This document shows positions 35,046 to 45,900 of a stretch of 64,000 nt of DNA, in pieces. How positions within the stretch are numbered: the stretch's first letter is position 1; each line of letters begins with the position of its first letter. Under the pieces are notes generated by a model. The model did not search any database. It saw only the letters and a list, made by a program, of their open reading frames with translations, and was not told the DNA's origin. This DNA is from Hyperoodon ampullatus. Taxonomy: Eukaryota; Chordata; Mammalia; Artiodactyla; Ziphiidae. Where the stretch lies: the NCBI GenBank assembly GCA_949752795.1, contig OX457062.1, positions 94,849,777 to 94,913,776 on the forward strand, given 5' to 3'. Both the position numbers and the translations under genes were made by a program.

Positions 35046-36185
35046 TTGATATTTTTCTAATTGAATGAAATGGGCACCGGGTCAAGACACAAAAACAAGA
35101 GGAAACATGGAGTCACTCAGGGTGGAATCACCTGGGGGAAGTTTTCTGAAGGCAGACACTGGGCTGGCTCCACGGAGAGGAGGAGGATGTGGTTTGGAAC
35201 AGTGTGGCAGGAGGGACGGGGAAGGCCCGGGAGCCGGGCAGTTCCGCCAGCCCTCTCAGGAGCCTGACACAGGGCTGTCCTCCTCCTGGTCACAATTTAT
35301 TCAACTGCAGCTGTGGCTGAAAATATCCTAGGCAGCTGATTTACTCTCTGAGGACCCAGCATGTGGGAGAACCCTGAGTGTAGCCCTTGGATACAGACCT
35401 GAGCTACACAGGATGCTCGGATGGTCAATTACAGGGCACTGGGGAGGGGAAATAGAATTAGAGGATCAACCCCCTTCTGGCTGATGATTGGACATCGACA
35501 GGAGGTAATTTCATTTGGGAGAATGAGACCCCTAACCAATCCATTCTGGCCTGACAATAACTGCTTATCTAATCCAGCCAGGCCAGGCTGCTTATATGAA
35601 AGCAGCCTCTTTCCTATAATCCACAAAATACGTGATGAGAGGGGTTACACCTGGACCTTCAGAAGGCGCTAATTCCTCTTATTTGAGTGTATATGATATA
35701 TACAGTGTATCTGAGTGTACACAGTATACTTGAGTGTATACAGTGCCGAGTCAGGCTGCCTGGGTTCAAACGAGGGTCAGCCATCGTCCATTTCACAGAG
35801 GACCACACTGAGGCCAGAGAGATGACAGACCTTGCCCAGGGTAACCAACGACCAAGAGTTGCTGGAGGTGAAAATAGAGACACAAGACTGCCCAAGAAGA
35901 AAGATGGCATTTGTCCTCAGTCTGAGTGAGACATATGTGTTGCTATGGTTTAAGTCCCCACCTCCACCCCCTGAGGGCATGCCAAGTGCTGGGTAAGGAA
36001 ACCCAGGCCTGGCTAGAAGGAAGCAGCTGGGTGGAATAGAAGAAAGTCCTGTAAGAGCCAAACCTCTGAGGTTCTGTCCTCACCTCTGGCACACTCCAGA
36101 GCCAGGAAGCAAAGCTTGACCGTCTGTGCCTCCATGCCCCCATCTCTTAAAGCAGGGCAATAATAGCTCAGCTGTGTTTTTGCTA
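35046..36185. other. Intergenic sequence with a short degenerate tandem repeat
   Basis: 35684-35745 holds about three imperfect copies of a ~20-bp unit containing TGAGTGTAYA and ACAGT. No gene or mobile element was recognised in the rest. Confidence 0.5.
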
Positions 36186-36310
36186 CACAGTCCCCACGTG
36201 ACTTAGGCAAGGCTGTGGAACTCTTGGAGGCTCAGTTTCCTCATCTGTAAAATGCAGACACCTTATCGACTTAAAGAGCTGCTGAAAGGGCCAAATGTGA
36301 TGCTGCCTAG
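36186..36310 (+). mobile_element. MIR SINE
   Basis: 'gtgacttaggcaaggctgtgga' followed by 'ggctcagtttcctcatctgtaaaatgcagac': MIR core and 3' end. Confidence 0.75.
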
Positions 36311-36424
36311 GAAATGGAGATGGACATAGATGTGAGCAGCCTGGGCTTTTGGAGTTTTGGGAACTTCATTTTTGCCTTGCGCCATGCCACATAGGCCTTC
36401 CCATCCTAATCCATGGCTCCCACC

Positions 36425-36665
36425 CCATTTTGGTCAGCTCAGGCTGCTATAACAGATTGGGGCGAGGGTGCTTCAACAATAGGCACTTATTTCTCACAGT
36501 TCTGGAGGCTGGAAGTCCAAGATCAAGGCACTGGTAGGTCCCATGTCTGGTGAGAACCCTCTCCCTGGTTCACAGACAGATGTCTTCTCATTGTATCATC
36601 ACATGGCCGAGAGAGCAAAGAGAGGAAGAAAGCTCTCACGTCTCTTCTTAAAAAACACTATGAAA
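36425..36665 (-). mobile_element. Old MaLR-like repeat fragment
   Basis: The + strand reads 'gctcaggctgctataacagattgggg', 'cttatttctcacagttctggaggctggaagtccaagatcaaggcactgg' and 'cattgtatcatcacatggccgagag', a common mammalian dispersed repeat whose first half resembles the MLT1 end. Exact family unresolved. Confidence 0.5.
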
Positions 36666-36666
36666 A

Positions 36667-38525
36667 GAAGGCTCCACCACACACCTATGGTCAATTAATC
36701 TTCAACAAAGGAGGCAAGAATATACAATGGAAAAAAGACAGTCTTTTCAGCAAGTGGTGTTGGGAAAGCTGGACAGTCACATGTAAATCAATGAAGTTAG
36801 AACCTCCCTCACACCATATACAAAAATAAACTCAAAATGGCTTAAAGACTTAAATACAAGACATGACACCATATAACTCCTAGAAGAGAACATAGGCAAA
36901 ACATTCTCTGACATAAATCATACCAATGTTTTCTTAGGTCAGTCTCCCAAGGCAATAGAAACAAAAGCAAAAAATAAACAAATGGGACCTAATCAAACTT
37001 ACAAGCTTTTGTACCGCAAAGGAAACATAAACAAAACAAAAAGAAAACCTACAGACTGGGAGAAAATGCAAATGATGCAACCAACAAGGGCTTAATTTCC
37101 AAAATATACAAATAGCTCATACAACTCAAAAACAAACATACAGACAACTCAATCCAAAAATGGGCAGAAGACCTAAATAGACATTTCTCCAAAGAAGACA
37201 TACAGATGGCCAATAGGCACCTGAAAAGATGCTCAACATCGCTAATTATTAGAGAAATGCAAATCAAAACTACAATGAGGTACCACCTCACACCGGTCAG
37301 AATAGCGATCATTAAAAAGTCTACAAATAACAAATGCTGGAGAGGGTGTGGAGCAAAGGGAACCCTCCTACATTGTTGGTGGGAATGTAAATTGGTGCAG
37401 CCACTGTGGAAAACAGTATAGATGTTCCTCAAAAAACTATGATCCAACAATCCCACTCCTGGGCACATAACCAGACAAAACTATAATTCAAAAAGATACA
37501 TGCACCCCTATGTTCATAGCAGCACTATTCACATTAGCCAAGACATGGAAACAACCTAAATGTCCATTGACAGATGAATGGATAAAGATGTGGTACATAT
37601 GTACAATGGAATAATGCTCAGCCATAAAAAAAGAATGAAATAATGCCACTTGCAGCAACATGGATGGACCTAGAGATTATCATACTAAATGAAGTAAGTC
37701 AGAAGGAGAGAGACAGGGACTTTCCTGGTGGCGCAGTGGTTAAGAATCTGCCTGGCCATACAGGGGACACAGGTTGATCCCTGGTCGGGGAAGATCCCAC
37801 ATGCTGGGGAGTGACTAAGCCTGTGCGCCACAACTACTGAGCCTGTACTCTAGAGCCCACGAGCCACAACTACTGAGCCTGTGCACCACAACCACGGAGC
37901 CTGCACACCACAACTACTGAGCCCACGTGCCACAACTACTGAAGACCATGTGCCTAGGGCCCATGCTCCGCAACAAGAGAAGCCACCACACCACGCACTG
38001 CAACGAAGAGTAGCTCCCACTCATCACAACTAGAGAAAGCCCGCACACAGCAACGAAGACCCAAAGCAGCCAAAATAAATAAATAAATTTATTTTTAAAA
38101 ATATATATATATGTATACAAAGAGGACTAGGAAAATCACTACAAGACAAAAAAAAAAGAAAGAGACAAATATATGATATCACTTATATGTGGAACCTAAT
38201 ATATGACACAAATGAACTTATCTACGAAACAGAAACAGACTCACAGACATAGAGAATAGACTTGTGGCTGCCAAGGGGGTGTGGTGGAATGGATTGGGAG
38301 TTTGGGATTATCAGATGCAAACTATTATATATAGAATGGATAAACAACAAGGTTCTACTGTATAGCACAGGGAACTATATTCAATATCCTATGGTAAACC
38401 ATAATGGAAAAGAATACGAAAAAGAATATAAATGTATGTATAACTGAATCACTGCTGTACAGCAGAAATTAACACAACATTGTAAATCAACTATACTTCA
38501 GTAAAATAAATAAAACATAAAAAAG
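36667..38525 (+). mobile_element. L1 ORF2 3' half and 3' UTR, interrupted by a SINE
   Basis: Decayed ORF2 from 'caattaatcttcaacaaaggaggcaagaatatacaatgg' (36690) through 'gagggtgtggagcaaagggaaccctcctacattgttggtgggaatg' (37340) to the C-terminus near 37690. The SINE interrupts at 37717, and L1 resumes at about 38158 with the 3' UTR ('cagaaacagactcacagacatagagaa') and ends near 38520. Many stops and frameshifts. Confidence 0.85.
37717..38157 (+). mobile_element. Long CHR SINE inside L1
   Basis: Starts 'gggactttcctggtggcgcagtggttaagaatctgcc', has at least five 'acaactactgag' units (an expanded number), then 'gaagacccaaagcagccaaaataaataaa' and a TA-rich tail to about 38115. 38116-38157 is an extra A-rich piece before L1 resumes. 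Flanks share an 'agaaagagaca/agagagacag' motif consistent with a TSD. Confidence 0.85.
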
Positions 38526-39264
38526 AAAAATTTTTAAAAGAAAAATTGATAATTTTGCAGTGGAGACATGCAGCAGACTCTTCCCTAACCAAGTGATCAA
38601 AATTCACTTCACCAGGAACAGCACAACCTGACATGAAGTGCTTTCTGAAATGAGGGGCTGAGTGGGACACAACATCAATTCTGTAGTATTACTGCCTGAA
38701 GTGCATAAACCAAATCTAATTATGAAGAAACACCAGAAAATCCCAAATTGAATGACAGTCTACAAACTAATAGCTCTGTACTCTTAAAAAAAATGAATTG
38801 AATAATAGCAGTAGGGATGAAGAGAAAGTAAGCTAATTCATGAAATAATTAGAAAATAAATCTAGTGAAGTGTTCTCCTGTATGTAGCATTTGCTACCAA
38901 CTCTGTTGGGGGGAGAAAGGTGCACAATCAGAGACCTGTTTATGCCTAAAATTTCCCTCCATAGATGCTCGAGAAACTGGTAACATTGGTTATCTCTGGA
39001 GAAGGGAGGTGGGGAATTGGATTTGGAGACAGCACTGCTTTTCACTCTAACCTTTTCATCCTACTTGAATTTTTAAAATCATTTAAGTATATTATTTGTT
39101 TAAAGTCTTATATTTTTAAGTTAATCTTAAAAGATAGCTCCCAAACATAATATTAAATGAAGAAAACAAACACAAAAGAGTACATATTATATGATTCCAT
39201 CTATAGAGATTTTAAAACTAGGCAAAATTAATCCATGTAATAAAAGTCAGGCTAGGAGACTCAC
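38526..39264. other. Unassigned, probably old interspersed repeat
   Basis: The stretch 38580-38790 ('accaggaacagcacaacctgacatgaagtg', 'aagaaacaccagaaaatcccaaattgaatgacagtctacaaactaat') resembles a dispersed repeat, but I cannot assign it. No coding signal. Confidence 0.4.
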
Positions 39265-39393
39265 ATTTCCCAATTTCAAATTGTACACAAAGCAACAGTA
39301 ATCAAAACAGAGTGGTACTGGCATAAGGACAGACATATAGACCAAGAGAATAGAATTGAGAGTCCAGAAATAAACCCATATATTTATGGCTAA

Positions 39394-39562
39394 TTGGGTT
39401 TTTTTTTAATTTTTATTGGAGTATAGTTCATTTACAATGTTGTGCTAGTTTCAGGTGTACAGCAAAGTGAATCAGTTATATATATTTACATGTATCCACT
39501 CTTTTTTAGATTCTTTTCCCATGGAGACCATTACAGAGTATTGAGTAGAGTTGCCTGTGCTT
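39394..39562 (-). mobile_element. Short L1 3' end nested in L1
   Basis: The + strand T run is followed by 'aatttttattggagtatagttcatttacaatgttgtgctagtttcaggtgtacagcaaagtgaatcag', the complement of an L1 3' terminus, truncated after about 150 bp. The flanks 'ggctaattgg' and 'ggccagttgg' are probably its diverged TSD. Confidence 0.82.
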
Positions 39563-39577
39563 GGCCAGTTGGTTTTT

Positions 39578-39790
39578 TTTTTTTTTTTTTTTTTTTTGCG
39601 GTACACGGACCTCTAACTGTTGTGGCCTCTCCCGTTGTGGAGCACAGGCTCCGGACGCAGAGGCTCAACGGCCATGGCTCACGGGCCTAGCCGCTCCGCA
39701 GCATGTGGCATCTTCCCAGACCGGGGCACGAACCCGTGTCCCCTGCATCGGCAGGCGGACTCTCAACCACTGAGCCACCAGGGAAGCCCC
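39578..39790 (-). mobile_element. CHR-type SINE, ~200 bp form
   Basis: - strand copy with a long poly(A) tail (T run 39573-39597). The perfect TSD GGCCAGTTGGTTTTT lies at 39563-39577 and 39791-39805. Confidence 0.95.
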
Positions 39791-41130
39791 GGCCAGTTGG
39801 TTTTTAACAAGGGTGCCCAAACTATTCAAGAGGGAAACAATATTCTCTTCAATATACGGTGGGACAACTAGATATACATGCAGAAGAATGAAGTTGAACC
39901 CACATGTCATGCTACATTCAAAAATTAATGCAAAATGAATCAACAACATAAATGTAAGGGCTAAAACTATAAAACTTTTAGAAGAAAAGGTAAATCTTCA
40001 CAAACCTTGGATTTGGCAATGGATTCTTAGGTATGATACCAAAAGCACATGCAACCAAAGGAAAATTAGGTAAATTGGAGTTCATCAAAATTTAAAACTT
40101 TTGTGCATCAAATGACATCATCCAGAAAGCAAAAAGACAACCTAAAGAATGGGAGAAAACATTTGCAAATCATATATCTTTAAAATGTCTAGTATCCAGA
40201 ATATATAGAGAACTCTTAGAATTCAACAACAGAAAGACAACCCAATTTTAAAATGAGCAAAGGATTTGAATAGACAGTTCTCAAAAGAAAATGTACAAAC
40301 AATCAGTAAACACATAAAAGATATTCAACATCATTAGTTATTAGTGAAATGCAAATCAAAACCCTGATAACATACCACTTCACACCCACTGTGATGGCTG
40401 TAATTATTTTTAAAGGTAAGTGGTAGCAAAGATGTGGAGAAACTGGACCTCTTGTGCATCATGGGTAGGAATTGTAAAATAATGCAGCCTCTGTGGAAAA
40501 CAGTGTGATGTTCCCTCAAAAAGTGAAACATATAATCATCATATGACCCAGCAATTCTACTTCTAGGTATATATCCAAAAGAATTGAAAATAAGTATTCA
40601 AACAAATACTTATTAAAACAAATAGTGTGCACAGAAATGTTCACACTATTCGAAGCACTATTCACAGCAGCCAAAAGGTGGGAACAACTCAGATGTCTAT
40701 CAATGGATGAGTGAGTAAGTGAAATGTGGTCTATCCATACAATGGAATATTATTCACCCACAAAGTGAAATGAAGAAGAGATACCTGCTAAACAGGGATA
40801 AACCTTGAAAACATTACATTAAGTGAAAGAAGCCAGAAACAAAAGGTCATATATTATATGAGTCCTTTTATACAAAATATCCAGAATAGGTAAATCCCTA
40901 AAGACAGAAAGCAAATTGGTGGTTGCTGGGGACAGCGGGGAGGGGAAATCAGAAATGACTGCCTAATGAAGACACAGCTTTCCTCTGGGGAGATGAAAAT
41001 GTTTTAGAACTTGATAGAGGTGGTGGTCTCACAGCATTGTGAGTATATAAAATGCCACTGAATTATACACTTTAAAATGGTTAATTGTATGTTGTGTGAA
41101 TTTCAACTCAAATTTCTTTTGAGGGGGGAA

Positions 41131-41351
41131 AAATGTCAGACTAGGGGTTAACCTCATCCTGAGCTAGTGCCTGGAAGGGGCACAAGGGTGGCTTCTGGGG
41201 GGCTGGTCGGTTTGCTTCCTTGGGCTGGATTCTGGCTGCACTTGTGTGTGAATTTGTGAAAATTTTCAGCAAGCTCTATACAGGTGATGTGTGCTGTGTC
41301 TTCTATGTATTTTATACTCCAATAAAAGGAAGTTTGCTTTGTACTTTTTTA
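41131..41351. other. Short intergenic spacer
   Basis: Nothing recognised. It includes the left copy of the following SINE's TSD. Confidence 0.5.
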
Positions 41352-41492
41352 TTGTTTTTTGTTTGTTTGGCCACACATTGTGGCTTGCGGGATCTTAGTT
41401 CCCTGACCAGGGATTGAACCTGGGTCCCGGCAGTGAAAGCACAGAGCCCTAACCTGGAACTCTGGAACACTGGAACACCAGAGAATTCTCTG
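41352..41492 (-). mobile_element. Short CHR-related SINE
   Basis: 'cacattgtggcttgcgggatcttagttccctgaccagggattgaacctgggtcc' is the complement of a tRNA-head-only SINE. Flanking TTTGTACTTTTTTA (about 41338-41351 and 41494-41507) is the TSD. Its 5' end is unusually degraded ('ggaacactggaacacc'). Confidence 0.8.
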
Positions 41493-41507
41493 TTTTGTAC
41501 TTTTTTA

Positions 41508-42620
41508 AAAAGGAAATTCTTCTTGCTACATTTAAGATGCTGACAACAGTCCTTCTCTTGTGACGGGGCCAGGATAAGGGTAATGCAAGCAATGTGAATC
41601 GTGCAAGTGTTGACTCAGATCCAGTCTTTGTTTCAAAGGCTGGTATGTTGTTCATCATGGCTTTTTTTGCATTTGTTTTGGGTTTTGAAATATTGCCAAT
41701 AAAATATTGTTTATCTCTGTCACTGAGGCTTTGGGCATCCTCTGAAATGTTGCACCCCAGTGTCTTACCTCACCCTAGTCCCCTCCCTAAATTTCAACCC
41801 AGCACCATTGGGAACCGAAGGAAATGCAGTCTGAATAGTAGGGGGGAGCTCGTCCCAATCTGCTTCTTCCTGTGAGAATAAGGGGCTTCCTGAAGTGCAT
41901 CCCTCAGCCTCAGGTGGCACAAACAAGACCCCCGCCCTTCTTCCTGACACTCCCCCAAGCCTCCTGACCCCCACAGGTTCCAGGCCCCAGAGTGAGGCCA
42001 CATTGCTCAGGAGGCAGGGACGTGAGGCCCCACACTACCCAGTAAGGAGCTGGATAAAAGGTAGCTGCCAGAGTTTGTACTGGGGAAACCTCAGGGGGAC
42101 CCTAATAAATGGGCATGTCCCATTCCCGTAATCCTTAGCAAAATTCATTTCTGGAAGTGTTGCTTTCCCTTCTGTTTTCTGAGTGGGCAAAAGTAAGTGC
42201 AGGCATCTTGAGCGTGCATTTAAGGAGATGAGTTGGAGGGCGTGGCCTGGCTTATCCAGTTCTCTCTCTTTCTTACACTTCTGGGGGATTTGCTTATGAA
42301 ATCGGATCCTGCCATCATGAAGAAAAAGTTTAACTATGTCACTTTCCCTTGAATGAAATAGGAATTTTTTAAGTAGATGTCTACGAAGCAGTATGTATTT
42401 TTTAAATGCAGCAAAGTAGAGATTTCTCAAAAAAATGTGGTTATCTTTAAATATTCAACAATTTAGAATATCCTCTCTAGTTAATAATTGTGTATTCTAT
42501 AAAGAGGAAAAAATATATTTTAAATACATATTATAAAAGACAACCTATACCACTTATAGATCTACATCTATATAAACATATATGTGATATATATATACTT
42601 TATTTTTAAATGGGATCAAA
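41508..42620. other. Intergenic sequence, nothing recognised
   Basis: The - strand frame 42035-42430 (131 codons) has no domain I know and no supporting splice context. No repeat family assigned. Confidence 0.45.
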
Positions 42621-42865
42621 TTCTAGAACAATGCAGTCCAACAGACATTTCTGCAATGATGGCAATGTTTTATATCTGCACTGTCCAACATGGTAGCCAC
42701 TAGCCACAGTTGCTACTGAGCACTTGAAATGGAGCTAGTGTGACTGAGGATCAGAATTTCTAATTTTATTTTATTTTAGATAGTTTAAATTTACGTGTAT
42801 TTAAATAGCCACATGTGTTACTGTACTGTATTAAGCAGCACAGAGCTGTATAGCATTCCACAAAC
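42621..42865. mobile_element. Old non-autonomous DNA transposon-like repeat
   Basis: 'ctgcactgtccaacatggtagccactagccacagttgctactgagcacttgaaatgg' and the later 'aaatagccacatgtg' belong to a common mammal-wide MER-type element with inverted terminal similarity. Likely hAT-like and inactive. Confidence 0.55.
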
Positions 42866-43002
42866 ATTTAATTCACTTAACATTGATGGGCAAGGTCTTT
42901 CCAATTCAACAAATATGCTTCTCAAACATCAATACCTATGTACATGATAACACTAATAGGTTAAAAAGTGTAATGTAAAACTAGGTTAAAAAGTGTAATG
43001 TA

Positions 43003-43206
43003 GGGCTTCCCTGGTGGCGCAGTGGTTGAGAGTCCGCCTGCCGATGCAGGGGACACAGGTTCGTGCCCCGGTCTGGGAAGATCCCACATGCCGCGGAGAG
43101 GCTGGGCTCGTGAGCCATGGCCGCTGAGCCTGCGCGTCTGGAGCCTGTGCTCCGCAACGGGAGAGGCCACAACAGTGAGAGGCCCGCGTACCACAAAAAA
43201 AAAAAA
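43003..43206 (+). mobile_element. CHR-type SINE, ~200 bp form
   Basis: Near-consensus with a poly(A) tail. The perfect 15-bp TSD AAAAAGTGTAATGTA lies at 42988-43002 and 43207-43221. A third, older copy of 'ttaaaaagtgtaatgta' at 42961-42977 is a local tandem repeat that predates the insertion. Confidence 0.95.
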
Positions 43207-43529
43207 AAAAAGTGTAATGTAAAAAAGTGTAATAAAAAAAACTAGATAATTTTTTTAAGACCATACATGACCCAAATAAAGAAACCTAGAAAATCTCATT
43301 AAGGTATTTTTTAAAAGGAAAAGGAAGAAGATTAGTAACAGTGGAAGATGAGGTGGGCCAGGACTGAAATATCCAGGGACCAAAAGACAGACTGTCAAGG
43401 GTGATGTTGGTGAGGAAGATGATGCTAGGTAAGGCAAAGAGAAATGCAGAGCCTACACATGCAGTCCCGTATAGGAATTTGAGTTTTGTTCTAAAAGAAA
43501 AGAGAAAATATTGTCATTGAAGAGTTTTA

Positions 43530-43919
43530 TTTATTTATTTATATTTATTTATTTTTAGCAAATGTGGGTTTTTTCTAATATTTATTTTTTTAAACATCTT
43601 TATTGGAGTATAATTGTTTTACAATGGCATGTTAGTTTCTGCTTTATAACAAAGTGAATCAGCTATACATATACATATATCCCCATATCTCTTCCCTTTA
43701 ATATTTATTTATTTACTTATTTATTTGGTTGCATCAGGTCTTAGTTACGGCAGGCAAGCTCCTTAGTTTTAGCTCGCGGGCTCCTTAGTTGTGGCATGTG
43801 AATGCTTAGTTGCGGCATGCATGTGGGATCTAGTTCCCTGACCAGGGGTTGAACCCAGGCCCCCTGCTCCTTCTGGGAGCACAGAGTTCTATCCACTGCG
43901 CCACCAGGGAAGTCCCCAC
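43530..43919 (-). mobile_element. CHR-related SINE with an L1 end inserted in its tail
   Basis: The outer unit is a - strand SINE (head near 43919, AT-rich tail towards 43530) flanked by the TSD TGAAGAGTTTTA (43518-43529 and 43920-43931) within L2. Its body has degenerate 'gcaactaaggagc' blocks, like the SINE at 34215. The L1 piece at 43588-43698 lies within its tail. Confidence 0.88.
43588..43698 (-). mobile_element. 111-bp L1 3' end inside a SINE tail
   Basis: Complement of the L1 3' terminus ('aaacatctttattggagtataattgttttacaatggcatgttagtttctgctttataac'). The TSD TAATATTTATTT lies at 43576-43587 and 43699-43710. Confidence 0.9.
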
Positions 43920-44054
43920 TGAAGAGTTTTAAAGAGAAGCAGGACATGATCTGCTCCATGTCTAAAAAGAGCATTGATTTGGAAAATGGCCTGTAAGGGG
44001 CACAAGGTGGATTATTTAGGAAATTTAAGGAAAAGTTGAGAATAATTTTCAAGA

Positions 44055-44240
44055 GCTCAGCCTCTTACCTGTTGATGAACTTCTCTGTGCCTCAGTTCCT
44101 CATTTGTAAAACGGGGTTAAAAATGGTACACCTACTTTGAGGGTTATTTTGAGATTAAAAGGAACTAGTGTTTGTAATACACTTAGACAGTGCCCGGCAC
44201 ATAGCAAATGCTTTATAAGCCATTTACTCTTATTATGACT
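44055..44240 (+). mobile_element. MIR SINE
   Basis: 'cttctctgtgcctcagttcctcatttgtaaaacggggtt', then 'gggttattttgagattaaaag', then 'acagtgcccggcacatagcaaatgcttta': the full 3' half of MIR, well preserved. Confidence 0.82.
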
Positions 44241-44639
44241 GCATTAGTCCAGAGGAAAGGTGATGTAAGCTTTGAGTGGTAGCGGTGAAATTATTTTGGT
44301 GGAAGACTGCAGCTGTAGGAGGCTGTGGAGTTAAAAGGTTTACTGAAGATGCCAGAGCTTGGAGAGAAGTGGGGAAAAGAGCGCTAAATGGGAGGTAGAT
44401 GGGAGACGTGAGTGGGCGGTATGGGAAATGAAGTAATCATAGATGACTTCAGAGTTTTTGGCTTAAGCAGTTGTGCTAATGGGGGTCTCATTTATGCAAT
44501 GAAAAAGACTGGAGGTCAATTTAGGACATATCAGATTTGAGATCTCCACGTGGCTATACTAAGTAATAGTTGATCAATGGGCCAGGGCTCAGGGAAGAGT
44601 TTGGACTGAAATTATAAACATATTCTTCATTTTTGCAAG

Positions 44640-45190
44640 AGGGAAAATATCTAGTAATATAATTTGAATTGGACATTTAGTAATAATATTCAAAGGCACT
44701 CAAATCCTAAGAAATTTGATAGATCAAACACATGTAAAATTATATTTGTATAAATCATTCATTGAAGCATTGTTTGTAATAGTACAGTTTGTAAATCACC
44801 TAAATAGCCACTGATAGGGGACTGGTTAAATAGCCTGTAATATGATCATAAATGGAATATTATACCACTGATAAGAGAATTAGTCAAATCTATATGTCCT
44901 GATATATCAATAAAATGATGCTCAAGAGACATTGTTCAGTGAAAAAATAAGATGCACAGCAAAATGTATAAAAGACTACATTTGTGTGTGCTCCATACCC
45001 CTCCTCTAAGAAACAGATTTGCAATGTTATATTCATGGATTATTTCAGGAAGGATACACAATTGCTAACAACTGTAGCAATGGCTAGAGGACAGGAGTCG
45101 ATCAAGATTTACTTTTTACTCCATGTTCTTTGGTATCATTGAATTTAGAACCACATACATGCATTACAAACATTTTAAGTATGTAAAAAA
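44640..45190 (+). mobile_element. Old L1 ORF2/3' end
   Basis: 'gcattgtttgtaatagtacagtttg', 'atggaatattataccactgat' and 'aataagatgcacagcaaaatgtataaa' match the layout of an old L1 C-terminal ORF2/3' UTR. Too diverged for a reading frame. Confidence 0.6.
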
Positions 45191-45370
45191 ATTTTAAAAC
45201 ATGGTTTCGGGGAAAAAAATCACTCTGGTAGCACTGTGGAGCAATGTGCAACAAACTGGCATCAGGAGACCAATTAGCAGGCTACTGCAATACTCCAAGC
45301 GAGAGAAGATGAGTACTAGGGCTAGGGCTGTGTCAATGAGGGTGGAAAGAAGAGCTGGCTCCAAGAAGCA

Positions 45371-45820
45371 TTTTTTTTTTTTTTTTAATGAGAAATCTTA
45401 AATCCTTTTTTTATCTTGACAGGATTACCCCAGGATGCTGCAGAAAAAGCAACACTTTAAACAGAGTCCTCAGGCAACACAGTTTCTCAACTGCCCAGGC
45501 GCCTGAGGGTCGGCCTGGCTGGCTCACTCCCACCAGTGCCCTCGGAGCCAGCTGGCCACTAGTCCTCCCACATGGAGCTCTTAGCCTCCACGTATTCCAG
45601 GGCCTTCACCTTTACTGCCTGCACGTCCTTCTCGGTGCCGTGTTGCTTCTCGTAGTCCAGGTAGCGCTTGAAGAAGAACTTCATTCGCTTGGGGGCCAGG
45701 CTCAGGTGAATGACCCGCTCGAAGATGTCCCGGACTTCCTTCTGGCTGCCACGCTTGATGATCATGTCGATGTAGACCGACCAGACATCCATGCGCTTTG
45801 GGTAGGTGCTCAGCGTGTCA
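45371..45820 (-). pseudogene. PDCD11: PDCD11 (RRP5) 3' processed pseudogene fragment
   Basis: On the - strand the frame ending at the stop 45559-45561 encodes about 86 residues matching the C-terminus of PDCD11/RRP5. This is the HAT-repeat end of a ribosome-biogenesis factor, with segments such as [34 protein letters not shown] and [15 protein letters not shown]. About 170 bases of 3' UTR and a poly(A) tail (T run 45371-45386 on +) follow. It is a 5'-truncated, intronless retrocopy: PDCD11 is a protein of ~1870 residues, so only ~5% is kept. It interrupts an L2 element. The residual frame is open but has no start or promoter of its own. No clear TSD was seen. Confidence 0.88.
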
Positions 45821-45900
45821 CAGGTAGAATTCAAACTCAGATGAAAGGCTGGTTATGGGGGTGAAAGCAAGAGGGGATGACTCCCAGGATTTGGGCTAAG

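Larger units (their letters stand above)
39265..41130 (+). mobile_element. L1 ORF2 and 3' UTR fragments with two nested insertions
   Basis: + strand L1 ('caaagcaacagtaatcaaaacagagtggtactggcataagg' at 39290) is interrupted at about 39394 by a - strand L1 3' end and a SINE. It resumes at 39806 ('aacaagggtgcccaaactattcaagag') and runs through decayed ORF2 to a 3' UTR ('gttgctggggacagcggggagggg', 'ttatacactttaaaatggttaattgtatg') ending about 41110. No intact frame. Confidence 0.82.
43400..45900 (+). mobile_element. L2 3' region, split by several later insertions
   Basis: L2 phrases occur in order: 'gaatttgagttttgttctaaaag' (43477), 'gaagagttttaaagagaagcaggacatgatctg' (43921), 'gatgacttcagagtttttggcttaagcag' (44440), and a second L2 copy with 'aggagaccaattagcaggctactgcaatactccaagcgagag' (45266) and 'gtagaattcaaactcagatg..gatgactcccaggatttgggctaag' (45825-45900). 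Later arrivals are a SINE plus L1 at 43530-43919, an L1 3' end at 44640-45190 and the PDCD11 copy at 45371-45820. Confidence 0.65.
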
